Below are positions 11,615-21,400 of a stretch of DNA of 64,000 bases, in pieces. Both the position numbers and the translations under genes were made by a program. The notes under the pieces were generated by a model. It made no database searches. It was not told where the DNA came from and saw only the letters and a program-made list of their open reading frames with translations. Numbering within the stretch: the first letter of the stretch is position 1; each line of letters opens with the position of its first letter. This DNA is from Ascarosepion bandense (Eukaryota; Mollusca; Cephalopoda; Sepiida; Sepiidae), in assembly GCA_037127315.1 (NCBI GenBank), contig JBBBDQ010001122.1, positions 4,803,501 to 4,867,500 on the forward strand, read 5' to 3'.

Positions 11615-11618
<4 letters not shown>
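11051..11618. other. No gene recognised
   Basis: AT-rich and featureless apart from a poly-A run near 11230. Confidence 0.4.

Positions 11619-11653
<35 letters not shown>
11619..11653. repeat. (TA)n tract
   Basis: A pure TA run just upstream of the PLE endonuclease fragment. Confidence 0.97.
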
Positions 11654-11658
<5 letters not shown>

Positions 11659-11675
11659 TTTCTTTAATATACATT

Positions 11676-11925
11676 CCAGTGGCTCTCTCAGACCTATAAG
11701 AACAACACAATCTGTTCTGGATTCCGCTATTGGCCGACATCTTTTGGACATTCAAGTGTGTGCCTCGGCATATGAGGACAGCTGGTTTACTGTCTTGCAC
11801 AGCGCTCGGTCTACACATCATCTACGTATTTTGGAAGCAATTTGCTTGAAAATTCAACAGCCGAGCCTGTGCAGACAGAAAGAGCGGTTTTTACGCTCCT
11901 TACAATTGCTGGTGAGTCTGTGAGT
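11676..11925 (+). pseudogene. PLE-type GIY-YIG endonuclease, C-terminal fragment
   Basis: The frame reads SAIGRHLLDIQ, then ARSTHHLRILEAICLKIQQP and LCRQKERFLRSLQLL before a stop. A SAI-x-HLL block followed by an LEA-x-x-x-K and LCRQKE ending is, from memory, typical of the C-terminal endonuclease region of Penelope-like and related GIY-YIG retroelements in invertebrates. The N-terminal part (GIY and YIG motifs) and any RT are missing. Downstream come a 3' UTR, a hammerhead-like core (12111) and (TA)n, the same order as at 48 and 54 kb. Confidence 0.65.
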
Positions 11926-12110
11926 GTAACATTTTTTCACTTTTAAACACTCTTGTGGAATTGTATGTGTACAGCCCCCTTACATTTTATGTGTTTTTTT
12001 TTTGTCAATAAATTTATTTTTAAACGAGTTCCATCATCTCCCAGCATTGTAAGTAATTTATTTTGTCTTGTCCTTTTCCTTAATTCCCTTAAAATTAAAG
12101 CCAACGAGAA

Positions 12111-12138
12111 CCCTTGATAAGAGTTGGCCGAAAGGTTC
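12111..12138 (+). ncRNA. Degenerate hammerhead-like motif after a PLE end
   Basis: Reads CTTGATAAGAGTTGGCCGAAAGG: an altered C3-A9 box, a short segment, then GAAAG. It lies between the endonuclease stop and (TA)n, where PLE copies carry a hammerhead. The core is too altered to expect cleavage. Confidence 0.3.
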
Positions 12139-12175
12139 CTCGGGTTTAAATAATATGACGTCTGTTCTTTTTAAA

Positions 12176-12178
<3 letters not shown>

Positions 12179-12208
<30 letters not shown>
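12179..12208. repeat. (TA)n tract
   Basis: TA run separating the PLE 3' end from the adjoining palindrome. Confidence 0.97.
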
Positions 12209-12211
<3 letters not shown>

Positions 12212-12344
12212 AATAAATCTAACTTAGAGCCAACGAACCTACCTAGGTTTCACCTAACGGATCGTCAGGGCAAGCCGACTTGCCCTGACGATCCTTTAGG
12301 TGGAACCTAGGTAGGTTCGTTGGCTCTAAGTTAGATTTATTCTT
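12209..12344. repeat. Near-perfect 66-bp-arm palindrome with hammerhead-like cores
   Basis: Arms 12209-12274 and 12279-12344 are inverted copies around a 4-nt loop (ccga). The innermost 12 bp (CGTCAGGGCAAG) match exactly. Each arm carries CTGACGA followed by a CC/GG mini-stem and GAAAC (minus copy) or GGAAC (plus copy), resembling a hammerhead with a tiny stem II. It touches (TA)n on the left. Confidence 0.85.
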
Positions 12345-12528
12345 ATTTGCTCTACTGTTGTATTGAGCGCTTTAGTGTTAGGGTTCTCGTCTCTGTTTTT
12401 TTTCCTTCAACGAGTACTTTGACGTATGTTCAAGTACTTAGTTTGTTTCTTCTTTTTATTTCTATTTTTCCCCTCCGCCTTTATACTCGGTGGGTTTTTT
12501 CGAGACGGGTTTAAAAATACACTAATTA

Positions 12529-12583
<55 letters not shown>

Positions 12584-14098
12584 GAAAAAGAGACGTTGAG
12601 AATTTCTAATTTAAAAGATGAATATTTTTTAAATGTGTTTTGGATATATAATCTATTATACCCAAAACACATTTTTTAAAAATCCCCTGTGTCTCTTGTT
12701 CGTGCGCATGCGTGCTCGCATTAACGTAAACTTCGTCCGACAAAATCCTAGACGTCGAAATGCGTCACATGAAAACTTTTTACACGTCTTTCTTTCATTG
12801 CACATTATGAGCTGACCGTTCCGGCATTTGAATTTCTGATTCTCGCGTTGTTCATGATAGTTATATAATCATAATCCTGTCGGTAGCAATCCCTCTTAAT
12901 GACGACTGGGAAGATACTGTGGTTACGTTTTTTATGTCATCTTGTAATTTTTTTTTCTTCTTTTCTGGGCGTACATTATATAGACATTGCCCCAATGTTT
13001 TCTAAGTCTGAACGCTTTAAGGTATATTTTTAGCCATTATCAAAAATGAATATTATTTCTTTTTTTAACTGAAATGGACAAAGTTTTACATATGCATCTC
13101 CCTTTATAGGAATGTTTTGTTTTTCAAACACGGTCAGCACATTGTGGCCGTGTTTATAGTTGATATTGTTTAGTGTTGGCTTTTTCGTGTGTGTATGTGT
13201 GTGTAGCTTGTTAGAATTTTAAAAAACTCTGAATATTATTGAGGTCTTCTCTATACCTTTGCCTCTTCTCATTTTTTTTAAATCAACTTGTGAATTCTTT
13301 ATTATCGGAGGAAAATAAATTCGAAAGAAGTTTGTTATTTTTACGAAACTAGCTAAACAAAATTTATGAATAGGGAGATCTGAATATAGATATAAACCCG
13401 ATACAAGTTGAGATTGATGTCAATTCACAGCTCCTGAAAAAACGATTTGTTTCACTCTGATTTTCACCCCCTGACAAACAGATTGGATAGTAGGCATAGA
13501 TATCCACTTATCCTAATATAGACGTTTGTCGGCTCCCCTTCGAGTGGAACGAGCTGAACAAAAAAGCCATTGCCATGCATTTAAAATCGCCGATACTCAA
13601 ACACGTGCCAGCTTCACTATTGAAATAACACTTTCTAATGATTTAAACAAACGAAATATAAAATGCAATCTGCCGGTTACATATATAACCTGTCCATGTT
13701 GTTTATGAGAAAAAAGAAGAAAATGAACACAGAAATTATAAATTGATAATTTCGGATGGGAAAGAGAAACGTAAAAAAAATGTTCATTTAAGTGAAAGAT
13801 TTCGACTCAATAAAAAAAATAAATGTGTATTCGGAGATTGCAAAAATCTACAGAAAAAAATGGATCCTCTCCCCGTCATATATCAGTTTATTGTATTAAA
13901 AGTAACCTTTTCTCTATTATTGTAGAATATTGTAATATTTCTTCTATTAATAAATACGAGTGGGTCGGTACCGCCAAAAATAACTGCAAAATATTTAATT
14001 CGATATGCCTTCGAAAATGAGGGCAACATATGTAGTGATGTACCTACTATTGAGTATCTTACATTAAGACATAAGAAAAAAAATTCCCCCCCCCAAGC

Positions 14099-14103
<5 letters not shown>
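12345..14103. other. No gene recognised; one hairpin and one dispersed repeat
   Basis: Contains (TA)n at 12536-12577. An inverted repeat at about 12631-12673 has TGTGTTTTGG against CCAAAACACA. A ~60-bp sequence at 12808-12870 recurs at 58.29 kb (accgttccggcatttgaatt versus accattccggcatttgaatt). Short ORFs near 13.5-14.0 kb have no recognisable relatives. Confidence 0.5.

Positions 14104-14141
<38 letters not shown>
14104..14141. repeat. (TA)n tract
   Basis: Borders the 5' end of a REP-G repeat. Confidence 0.97.
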
Positions 14142-14143
<2 letters not shown>

Positions 14144-14818
14144 CAGTAAAGCCCGGTGTTTTTCGGGTGTAATGAAAGCTTTAAAACTAATCCATGGTCC
14201 TGGAGCTCAGACTCTTTGGACGTTGGCACGAAAGACTAAAAAGCAATAGTTGTTTCCAGTTAAAGTGAAACCGTAGACTGAAAGAAAAATGAATGGCTGT
14301 AAGTAAAATTTTGATTTCCTGGTATCGATATCAAATAAGTTTTTTTCGTCGTAAATTGAATCTTGAAGGCTAAATAAGTCCTCAGTAAATGCTATCATGG
14401 CGGAGACTAAGAACTACAATTATACCTACTTAGAGCCAAACCCGAAGCAAAATCTAAAATAAAAGGGCTGAAAAAAGAAAATACAGACATACAGGCAGAT
14501 AAAAACACACACCACACAAACATCTTGCCTTTTATATATATTATCGATTTTCTGCACTATTGTAAGAACTGCGACCTTGAAACTTCTGAATATACCTTAT
14601 GTCTTTGTCTATGTGTATATCAAATTTGATTAAAATTGGACCACTCCTTCTATAACCCGATTTTTTTGATTATCGATGTTCGATATTTATCGGGGGTACC
14701 TCGACACAAAACCCAGCTAAGAACACTCGCAGACGCTTATAATACAACTGTGTAAATTTTCAAGAAAATCGGTTCAGCCGTTTCGGAGTCTATAGGTAAC
14801 GGACACACACAAAGTTCC

Positions 14819-14826
<8 letters not shown>
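14142..14826 (+). repeat. REP-G repeat, near complete
   Basis: Runs from agcagtaaagcccggtg through aatgaaagctttaaaactaat, a middle with aagcaatagttgtttccag, a short TA stretch, then the 3' block ending in ggacacacacaaagttccat. (TA)n tracts lie on both sides. It has no protein-coding capacity. Confidence 0.8.

Positions 14827-14859
<33 letters not shown>
14827..14859. repeat. (TA)n tract
   Basis: 3' border of the REP-G copy. Confidence 0.97.
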
Positions 14860-14862
<3 letters not shown>

Positions 14863-15094
14863 TCAGTTCTATTTACATGCTAGTGGGCCGGTGACGTTAA
14901 AAATGACGGGAAAATATTTACATCGATCTGCCGTCCATATATATATATATGTATATATATATATTGATGTACTTACTATTACGAACGTCGCCAGTACGTT
15001 GTTTTGATAACAATTACAGGTGTAATAATGATAATATTGGAGCTTTGGGTATGATTAAAAAATAGACAATCACATTAACAACATATCTTGCATC

Positions 15095-15235
15095 CACTGT
15101 TTAGGACAGATTCGAAAAATTGCCCTGCGTTGAACGGGCCTTCTATTCAGAAGAGTATTATTAATGTAAAGAAAAAATAAACAGAGTACGAGTTAAATAT
15201 CTCAAAACATCAGAATGCATAAATTTACTCACCGT
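15095..15235 (+). repeat. Diverged copy 1 of a three-copy direct repeat
   Basis: Shares tctattcagaagagtattat and the following spaced blocks with 16.35-16.56 and 16.89-17.12 kb. Confidence 0.55.
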
Positions 15236-15267
15236 GCCTTACCATGGATAATACCTAACGTAAGGCA

Positions 15268-15990
15268 TGGTCAGTCAGTCAATTGCCGTACGTGATACAC
15301 ACTTGGACGATGTTTCGAGACATTATAGTGAGTTATCCATTCTTTTACAGTTTATAGTGGGGAGTCCATTCTAGTGAAGGGTAGTAGTATGTTGTTGCAG
15401 ATTAACGGAATTTGGCCTCGTTGTAGATAGCCCACTATAAGTCATAAAATGATTATAAATCAAGAAAGACAAATTGAGTTGAAAAATAACATTTTATATA
15501 TACACATATCAATTAAGGTTTTAAAATTAAAGTAATCCTTTTTTAATCGCAGCAGATCATTTGGGAATTCATATCCGTATTTGATTCGGGGCTTCTCATT
15601 GGCCGATATATAAAATTCGCGTAGGCTCGCGAACTGGAATTTAATATTTAATTAATTTTTAGTTTTCAACCAGACCATCTGCGCGAACCCGGATGCGCAC
15701 CGACGAGTTTTGGTCATTTGCTTTCTGGTCGTTAGAGTGCAGACATCCGGTCCCTCGCTTTTGCTCGGTCGGTATCACCACAACATGACTGACTAATCAG
15801 AAGATTTTTTTTCCGGCAGTAGCTTGCGATTACTTTCTGCGGTAGACTGTTTGCCAACCAAGGCTATAGAACCCAATCTGTCCTGCTATTCAATCCATAG
15901 CTGAAAGGAGAAGAGATGGACTAATACCTTTCCCATGAATATGTGTGCTTAATTGAATGGAACGAATTCGATTGAAATTCGAACTCGGTA
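15268..15990 (-). repeat. SINE A interrupted by a 459-bp insertion
   Basis: The 3' tail part (15268-15323) and the body-plus-head part (15783-15990) belong to one minus-strand SINE A. Between them lies foreign DNA flanked by ACAT on both sides (15320-15323 and 15783-15786). Removing the insert and one ACAT restores the family's gagacatgactgact text. Confidence 0.8.
15324..15782. mobile_element. 459-bp insertion with 4-bp TSD, unclassified (possible solo LTR)
   Basis: Begins tatagtgagttatcc and ends ggtatcaccaca, with ACAT duplicated at both ends. A TATA box (gatatataaaattcg, near 15605) is followed by GC-richer sequence, as in an LTR promoter. The ends are not the usual TG...CA. A non-LTR-type MITE or another element class is possible. 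Confidence 0.6.
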
Positions 15991-16344
15991 TTGAGAAAAG
16001 ACCCGATAAGTTATTCTATGACAAAATAAAGCTACTTGTGTGCCAGCCGTCAGGTACAACTCTTCTAATAATGGAGCACTATCCTAACCAACAGTCACAA
16101 AAGAACTCCCTCGGCTTTTATAGTGCAATCACAATCAACTTCCGTTTCACCGGCTTCTACGTTCTTCTATGAAAAAGAAGACAACGCAGTGACCTTTTTC
16201 TTAGCAAATATAGCGACATTCACGTCTCGTAAGTGACATACTATGCGATCAGCGCCGAAAAAAAGGGAACAAACGAGTAAATATAAGGATAACTGCTGTT
16301 ATACCCAGTACTCCAGTGATTATCGGCGTTATTAGAAAACGTAC

Positions 16345-16560
16345 AGCCAAGAACATTAACAAGATCCTTGGAAGTACATATTTACAAAAATCGCCAAGAA
16401 AATAGAACTGTGTGGAATTGCTCATCTATTCACGAAAGTATTATCAATTGTAAAGAAAATATAAATACTGTACGTGTTAAGTATCATTTAACTCCAGAAT
16501 TTGTGCCAACTGAATTCATAAATTTACTACCTTGGTCTCGAATAATGACCCAGTAAGTAA
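16345..16560 (+). repeat. Copy 2 of a three-copy direct repeat
   Basis: Contains gctcatctattcacgaaagt, attatcaattgtaaagaaaa and tactgtacgtgttaagtatc. Its 62-residue ORF has a matching translation in copy 3, interrupted by a stop. Coding function is unproven. Confidence 0.65.
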
Positions 16561-16887
16561 CTATTATTAAACGTACAATTCTTGTTATTAAACACACAAG
16601 GGTTCTTATTCTTATTAAAATACAAGAATTATTCTTTTTTTATTTTGAAGCAAAAGAGCTGTTTCAGAAGAAACAAAATCTATCACAAATTTTTTAAGAG
16701 ACTTGTCATTCTTGGATAAAATATCGCTTCCTTATAGATTTGGCAATGCTATCATAGAGAAACAAAGTATTTGTTAAAGTCAATGCAACATAATTTAATA
16801 TAAGGGTCTTGAAATTGAAAAAAGTGGCCCCTTAAAACTACTGTTATACATGTAACAACTGGAGTCCTAAGTACCACTTCAAAAAGT

Positions 16888-17120
16888 ACAGATAAGAATA
16901 TTAACAAAATTCCTGGCATTTCTTTTTCATACTGTCCCCTGTTTACAAGAGATTCTAAGAAAATGGAACTATGTGAAATAGCTCATCTATTCAGGAGAGT
17001 ATTATCAATTGTAAATGAAATATAAACACTGTACGTGTGAAGTATCCCTTAACATCGGAATTTGCACAAACAGAATGCATCTATTTAATGTCTAATGGCA
17101 ATGAACCCAGTAAGGGATTC
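16888..17120 (+). repeat. Copy 3 of a three-copy direct repeat
   Basis: About 540 bp downstream of copy 2, with matching gctcatctattcaggagagt and actgtacgtgtgaagtatcc blocks. It extends further left than copy 2. Confidence 0.65.
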
Positions 17121-17443
17121 TACGGGTAGTACAGCAAATATTGGCACTAAATAGGGATTCGATAAACCTAGTTTAAATTCAGGCTTAGTCTTTTCTGTAC
17201 ACTTTTTCATTATTGCCCTGAAGAATGGCATGAATCCGTCTACTCAAGATAACGAGCTAAATAGCAGGAAAACTGGAATATGCGACTATAGGTGGCAATT
17301 AGTCGAAGAGAAAGAAACATTCTGAATTCAAGACATCAAAAAGACAAATGAATATCACTTGTAATTTGCTGATTAATAAAGAAAATATAATTGTAGAAAG
17401 TCATGATTGTTTACGTCCCGAAGAAACATGGAATTTGTCAGAA

Positions 17444-17748
17444 TCAGCCAGTTAAGTGCCATACGTGATACACGCTTGGGCGATCATGTCTCGAAAGAGA
17501 CATGACTGACTAAACAAATTTTCCCACAGTATGTTGCCATTACTTTCTGCGGTAGAATGGTTGCCAACCAAGGCTACAGAACACAATCTGTCCTGTTATT
17601 TAACTCATAACTGGAAGGAACAGACGGATTAATACCTTTCCCACGGATATTTGCGCGTAAGTGAGCGCAATGAATTCAAATGGAATTCGAACTCGGCCCT
17701 CTGATTTTTTGTTCCGAATAGATATCCACAGCATCACAACGCACATCC
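17444..17748 (-). repeat. SINE A, full-length
   Basis: Head, body and hairpin are present. The tail is short (cagccagtta) and the B box is diverged. Confidence 0.88.
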
Positions 17749-18280
17749 TTTTTAAGAATAGAAAGGAAAAATGAAAGCAACTTGGGAAAAGCCAATATTA
17801 GGTTAATGTATATTCCTTAAAACAACATCTGTTTTTAAGTCTTATAAGAGATATTTATGCAAGTCATGTGAAAATCCATCCACCTTGTGTTTAATTCAGG
17901 GTTTTTTTTTGCTTTTTTTTTTTTACGTCGCTTGTTTATTTTTTCTAACTCTGGCCATCAACAAAATATTGCTGACATTTCAATTAGAAATACTACCACA
18001 TTGAATTTAAAGGAAAATAAGTGAAAATCTGACAATTTGTTGTATTCTTTTCCTTGTACTCGAAAGGACTGAATTAAATTTGAATTGAAGAAAAGAAACC
18101 ACTTTTTCTAAAAATAACTTTACTTACCTGATTGGCTGGTAGATGGAAATAAATATACTGTTTAATATATAAAGTAAATAAATATAGAGTTTAATAAATA
18201 AACGGATCTTCTACTTAAAAGTATCAACTAAAAACAACGATTAATGTGACAAAATTTGTCAGATTGTTAAATACATTAAT

Positions 18281-18290
<10 letters not shown>
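17749..18290. other. AT-rich DNA, no gene recognised
   Basis: Poly-T near 17901-17925 and a CT run before the (TA)n at 18291. No ORF of note. Confidence 0.5.

Positions 18291-18330
<40 letters not shown>
18291..18330. repeat. (TA)n tract
   Basis: Followed by an ~85-bp sequence (18333-18416) that recurs at 29.19-29.28 kb (shared ctggtctaat and attatgacca blocks), there also next to (TA)n. Confidence 0.95.
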
Positions 18331-18332
<2 letters not shown>

Positions 18333-18685
18333 CATTTGTTCTACAATTGTATGGAACTTATTAAAATACAAATGTGCACTGGTCTAATCTTATTATGACC
18401 AGAAACTAAGTAATTAAGCAATTTCTCTCTCTCTCTCTCTAATGTCTGACAAAAAAAAATTTGAAATTTCAATACTAGAATAAAGGGAGGGAAATCATTA
18501 GTATGTGTCATAAAAATAAGTATCCTTTTATTTCCAATTAGTTAAAATATTTTTTAAAATTTTGGCTAAGCAGTTAATTCCCCGCTATTTACCACTACTA
18601 ACTGAAGGATCCAGCCACATACCTCCCACTACCAAAGAAGAAATTACTACTAAAATTACGATAGCTTAACTTTATAAAATCAATA

Positions 18686-20229
18686 CACTCGCGATCAAAA
18701 ATTTAAGACCACTTAAAAATCTTTAAGAAATTTATTTTTTACAGATAGATTTTAAACTCCTCCCACTTAAGGTTACCAATACTACAATCTAAAAGGTTAT
18801 GGAAACAAAAAGCTACATTCCAAACTTTTTATTCAGAAATTTACATTTTTATAAAATGAGGCTTTTTACACATGATCAAAATTATAAGACCAGAGACAAA
18901 AATTCTACGAAATTGTATAAAAAGTGTATGAAAAGTTTATGAAAATATTCAACAACCAAATTTAATAATGAGTTCTACCTCCACTGCTTTTGATGACTTC
19001 AAAAGTTCTGTCGGGCATGCTAGAAATAAGCGTTTCCATTAAGGTGCGGGGGATGTTGCCCCAGCTTCTGAAGATGGCTTCGCAAATTTCATTTTTTGTT
19101 GAATATTGTTTGCCATTTCGATGAACATATTTTCATTTGGGTTCACGTCCGGTGAGCATGCAGGATGCCCCAAGAGATGGACCCCATTTTCTTGTAGAAA
19201 GGTCAAGATCTGTCTTGCAGCGTGGATTGCAGCATTATCCTGTTGGAATAACCATCCATCCCCACACAAACAATGGCCCTCCGTCATCAAAGATGCTTTT
19301 TGTAGCATGCTAACATATCCAGCCACTGTCTGACGACCCTGCACCACCTGGAGCTCCATCGTCCCTCTGTAAGAAAAGGCACACTATACCATTAGGGACC
19401 CTCCACCACTATGACGTGTGGAGAAAATTTCAGGAGACATGTTTTTCTTATGCCAATATCGTTGGAAGCAATCAGGACCACCTAGATTGAATTTTTTTCT
19501 CATCAGAAAACAGGACTTTCTTCCACTTCTCAACGTCCCATGTTTGGTATTCACAACCAAACTTTAACGGTCAACCTTGTGAGGTGGAAGCAGCCGAGGA
19601 AATTATTTACGCTTTTTATTTACCATGCCTTTTGTCGTAAGTGTCGTCTGATGGTTACGGGACTGCAGTCAGCATCTGTGACGGCCTTAATTTGACTAGA
19701 AGAAAGTCCCCCGTCTTTCATAACAACCCGTCTTATTCTCCTACTCAATGCAGGAGAAATCTTTTGGGGCCGACCAGAGGATTTTGCTTTTCCATAATTC
19801 TCACTATTCTTTAGAAAGTTGCAAATCACAGTTTTACTGCGATTTACCTTAGCTGCGATCGCCCACTGTGACAAACCTTGCTTATGGAATTCTAGAATTC
19901 GAGAACGCTCAACTTCGGTAAGTTTGCTTGCTTTAGACATGGTAACACCTTTACGCAGTAATTGCTAATCTCTGACTGAACTAAAAACATTGGAATTACC
20001 ATAGATCTAACAATTTATACCCCTAGTCTTATAATTTTGATCATGTGCAAAAGGCCTTATTTTATAAAAATGTAAATTTCTGAATAAAATGTTTGGAATG
20101 TAGCTTTTTGTTTCCATAACCTTTTAGATTGTAGTATTGGCAACCTTAAGTGGGAGGAGTTTAATATCTATCCATAAAAAAATTATTTTTAAAGATTTTT
20201 AAGTGGTCTTAAATTTTTGATCGGGAGTG
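18686..20229 (-). mobile_element. Tc1-like DNA transposon, 1.54 kb with ~200-bp inverted repeats
   Basis: Ends CACTCGCGATCAAAAATTTA and its mirror ...GATCGGGAGTG lie inside TA target duplications (18684-18685 and 20230-20231), as in the Tc1/mariner superfamily. The inverted repeats extend about 200 bp. A single broken transposase lies on the minus strand. The element looks full-length but inactive. Its terminal repeats could still be recognised by a related transposase. Confidence 0.92.
19039..19940 (-). pseudogene. Tc1-family transposase, broken
   Basis: The N-terminal part (19620-19940) begins MSKASKLTEVERSRI and contains helix-turn-helix DNA-binding regions with a GRP(Q/K) linker (SSGRPQKIS), typical of Tc1 proteins. 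A middle part in shifted frames contains [12 protein letters not shown], which holds the first catalytic Asp. The C-terminal part (19039-19359) contains FQQDNAAIHAA (second Asp) and HPACSPDVNPNENMF, where the third catalytic acidic residue (E of NENMF) lies. Breaks seen: a stop after ~106 codons, further stops and frame changes at 19,540-19,620, and a TAG replacing the usual Trp in the MVW motif near 19,390. Confidence 0.9.
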
Positions 20230-20231
20230 TA

Positions 20232-20737
20232 TCTCCTAACCCATTCCTTTACTAGAACAAACCTCTGGGCTCAGAATTTTTCGTCATTTTTGTTTATATG
20301 GGGTTGAGAATGCATGTCTTAAAATGACGTATTGAAAATGGCTATTTCCCCTCTAGCATTATATGGTAATAGTTGTTACAATAGTTTATAAATTCATAGT
20401 ATCACTTTAAAAAAAAATTCGCGTTTCGAAGCTACTTTCCGTGTTTCTCATCGGGTGACAAAGTTGGAATGGAAATTAAATGGTGAAAACGGTTTATTTG
20501 TGGTGATTTGATGTTTAAGTGAAAGTTGGGTTGGAAGCTTATTCTGATTCTGTCGGTAGTATTGTAGTCTTAGATATATGGGTTAGGAGAGGTGGCCTAG
20601 TTTAAGACACATTCCTTTTTTATTTTATCTGGATTTTGGTGGAAGTGGCGTCGCTGTTAATGAGAGCGATCACATAAATTTACATCGCTCTCATCACCTC
20701 TCCTTTATATAAACCATTGTAACAACTATTACACACA
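20232..20737. other. No gene recognised; possible degenerate ribozyme core
   Basis: Near 20,424-20,455 the minus strand reads CCGATGA, a stem-like segment and GAAACGCG, reminiscent of a hammerhead with C3-U4 altered. Otherwise unremarkable. Confidence 0.35.
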
Positions 20738-20762
20738 ATATATATATATATATATATATATA
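20738..20762. repeat. (TA)n tract
   Basis: Left border of the hammerhead palindrome. Confidence 0.95.
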
Positions 20763-20789
20763 TTTTATACTTTAGAACATGTACAAACT

Positions 20790-20853
20790 AAACTCTACTA
20801 CAAAATTGTACATTTTGTTTCGACATTGAAAGAACAATGTCTCATCAGGTGTA
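20790..20853 (-). ncRNA. Hammerhead ribozyme, type I, intact core
   Basis: On the minus strand CTGATGA (20848 to 20842) is followed directly by a 7-bp stem II (GACATTG/CAATGTC, 6-nt loop) and GAAA. Next is a 6-bp stem III (CAAAAT/ATTTTG, 5-nt loop), then UA as U16.1-H17. All conserved core bases are present and the predicted cut lies 3' of the base complementary to position 20,799. Stem I is weak: only about two pairs with the flanking GTAG. It forms an inverted pair with the plus-strand copy. Loop-loop contacts cannot be judged by eye. Confidence 0.8.
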
Positions 20854-20863
20854 CCATCATTAC

Positions 20864-20925
20864 TAACTACCTGATGAGACATTGTTCTTTCAATGTCGAA
20901 GCAAAATGTACAATTTTGTAGTAGA
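20864..20925 (+). ncRNA. Hammerhead ribozyme, type I, one core change
   Basis: CTGATGA (20871-20877), a perfect 7-bp stem II (20878-20884 with 20891-20897) and GAAG instead of GAAA (20898-20901). Stem III is 20902-20907 with 20913-20918, then UA at 20919-20920. Stem I forms four pairs (CTAC before the core, GTAG after it). The A15.1-to-G change gives a G-U pair in place of A-U, so activity may be reduced. It mirrors the minus-strand copy across a short spacer. Confidence 0.75.
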
Positions 20926-21050
20926 TTGTAGTTTGTACATGTTCTAAAGTATAATTTATAATAAATACTCATTGCTCTATTTCTGTATTGAGTATTGTTT
21001 TAAATTAATGTTTTGAACGTTGCAAATATTTTCTCCCTTCCTTATTCATT

Positions 21051-21059
<9 letters not shown>

Positions 21060-21092
<33 letters not shown>
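21060..21092. repeat. (TG)n-(TA)n tract
   Basis: A short TG run passes into TA. Confidence 0.95.
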
Positions 21093-21097
<5 letters not shown>

Positions 21098-21119
21098 GAA
21101 ATCAGTTACGAACTGGATT

Positions 21120-21400
21120 AACACCGACTTATTTTTAATGTATTTGTTTGAATGGATACTCGTAATTTGAGTAGATACTGTTTTATAATATATTTATATC
21201 TACCGGCCTGAATAATCGAGAAACAATGTTGTTAGAAAACTTTAAGTCTTGCCGGAGGGAGGACGCATATTTTCTAATAAACTGGAAACAACAGGCCAGT
21301 CGATAAATAAATAAAGCGTTTAATTATAAAAGAAAAACTATCTACTCAAAAACGAGTATCCAGCAGCGAAAATAATGTTATATATATAGTGAGAGAGAGT
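21120..21400. repeat. Inverted pair related to the 175-bp repeat of 3.4-3.8 kb
   Basis: The left arm has atttgtttgaatggatactc and ctaccggcctgaataat. The right arm is its mirror (actatctactcaaaaacgag and acaggccagtcgataaataa). Both resemble the tandem unit at 3370-3836, so the family exists as tandem and palindromic forms. Confidence 0.65.
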
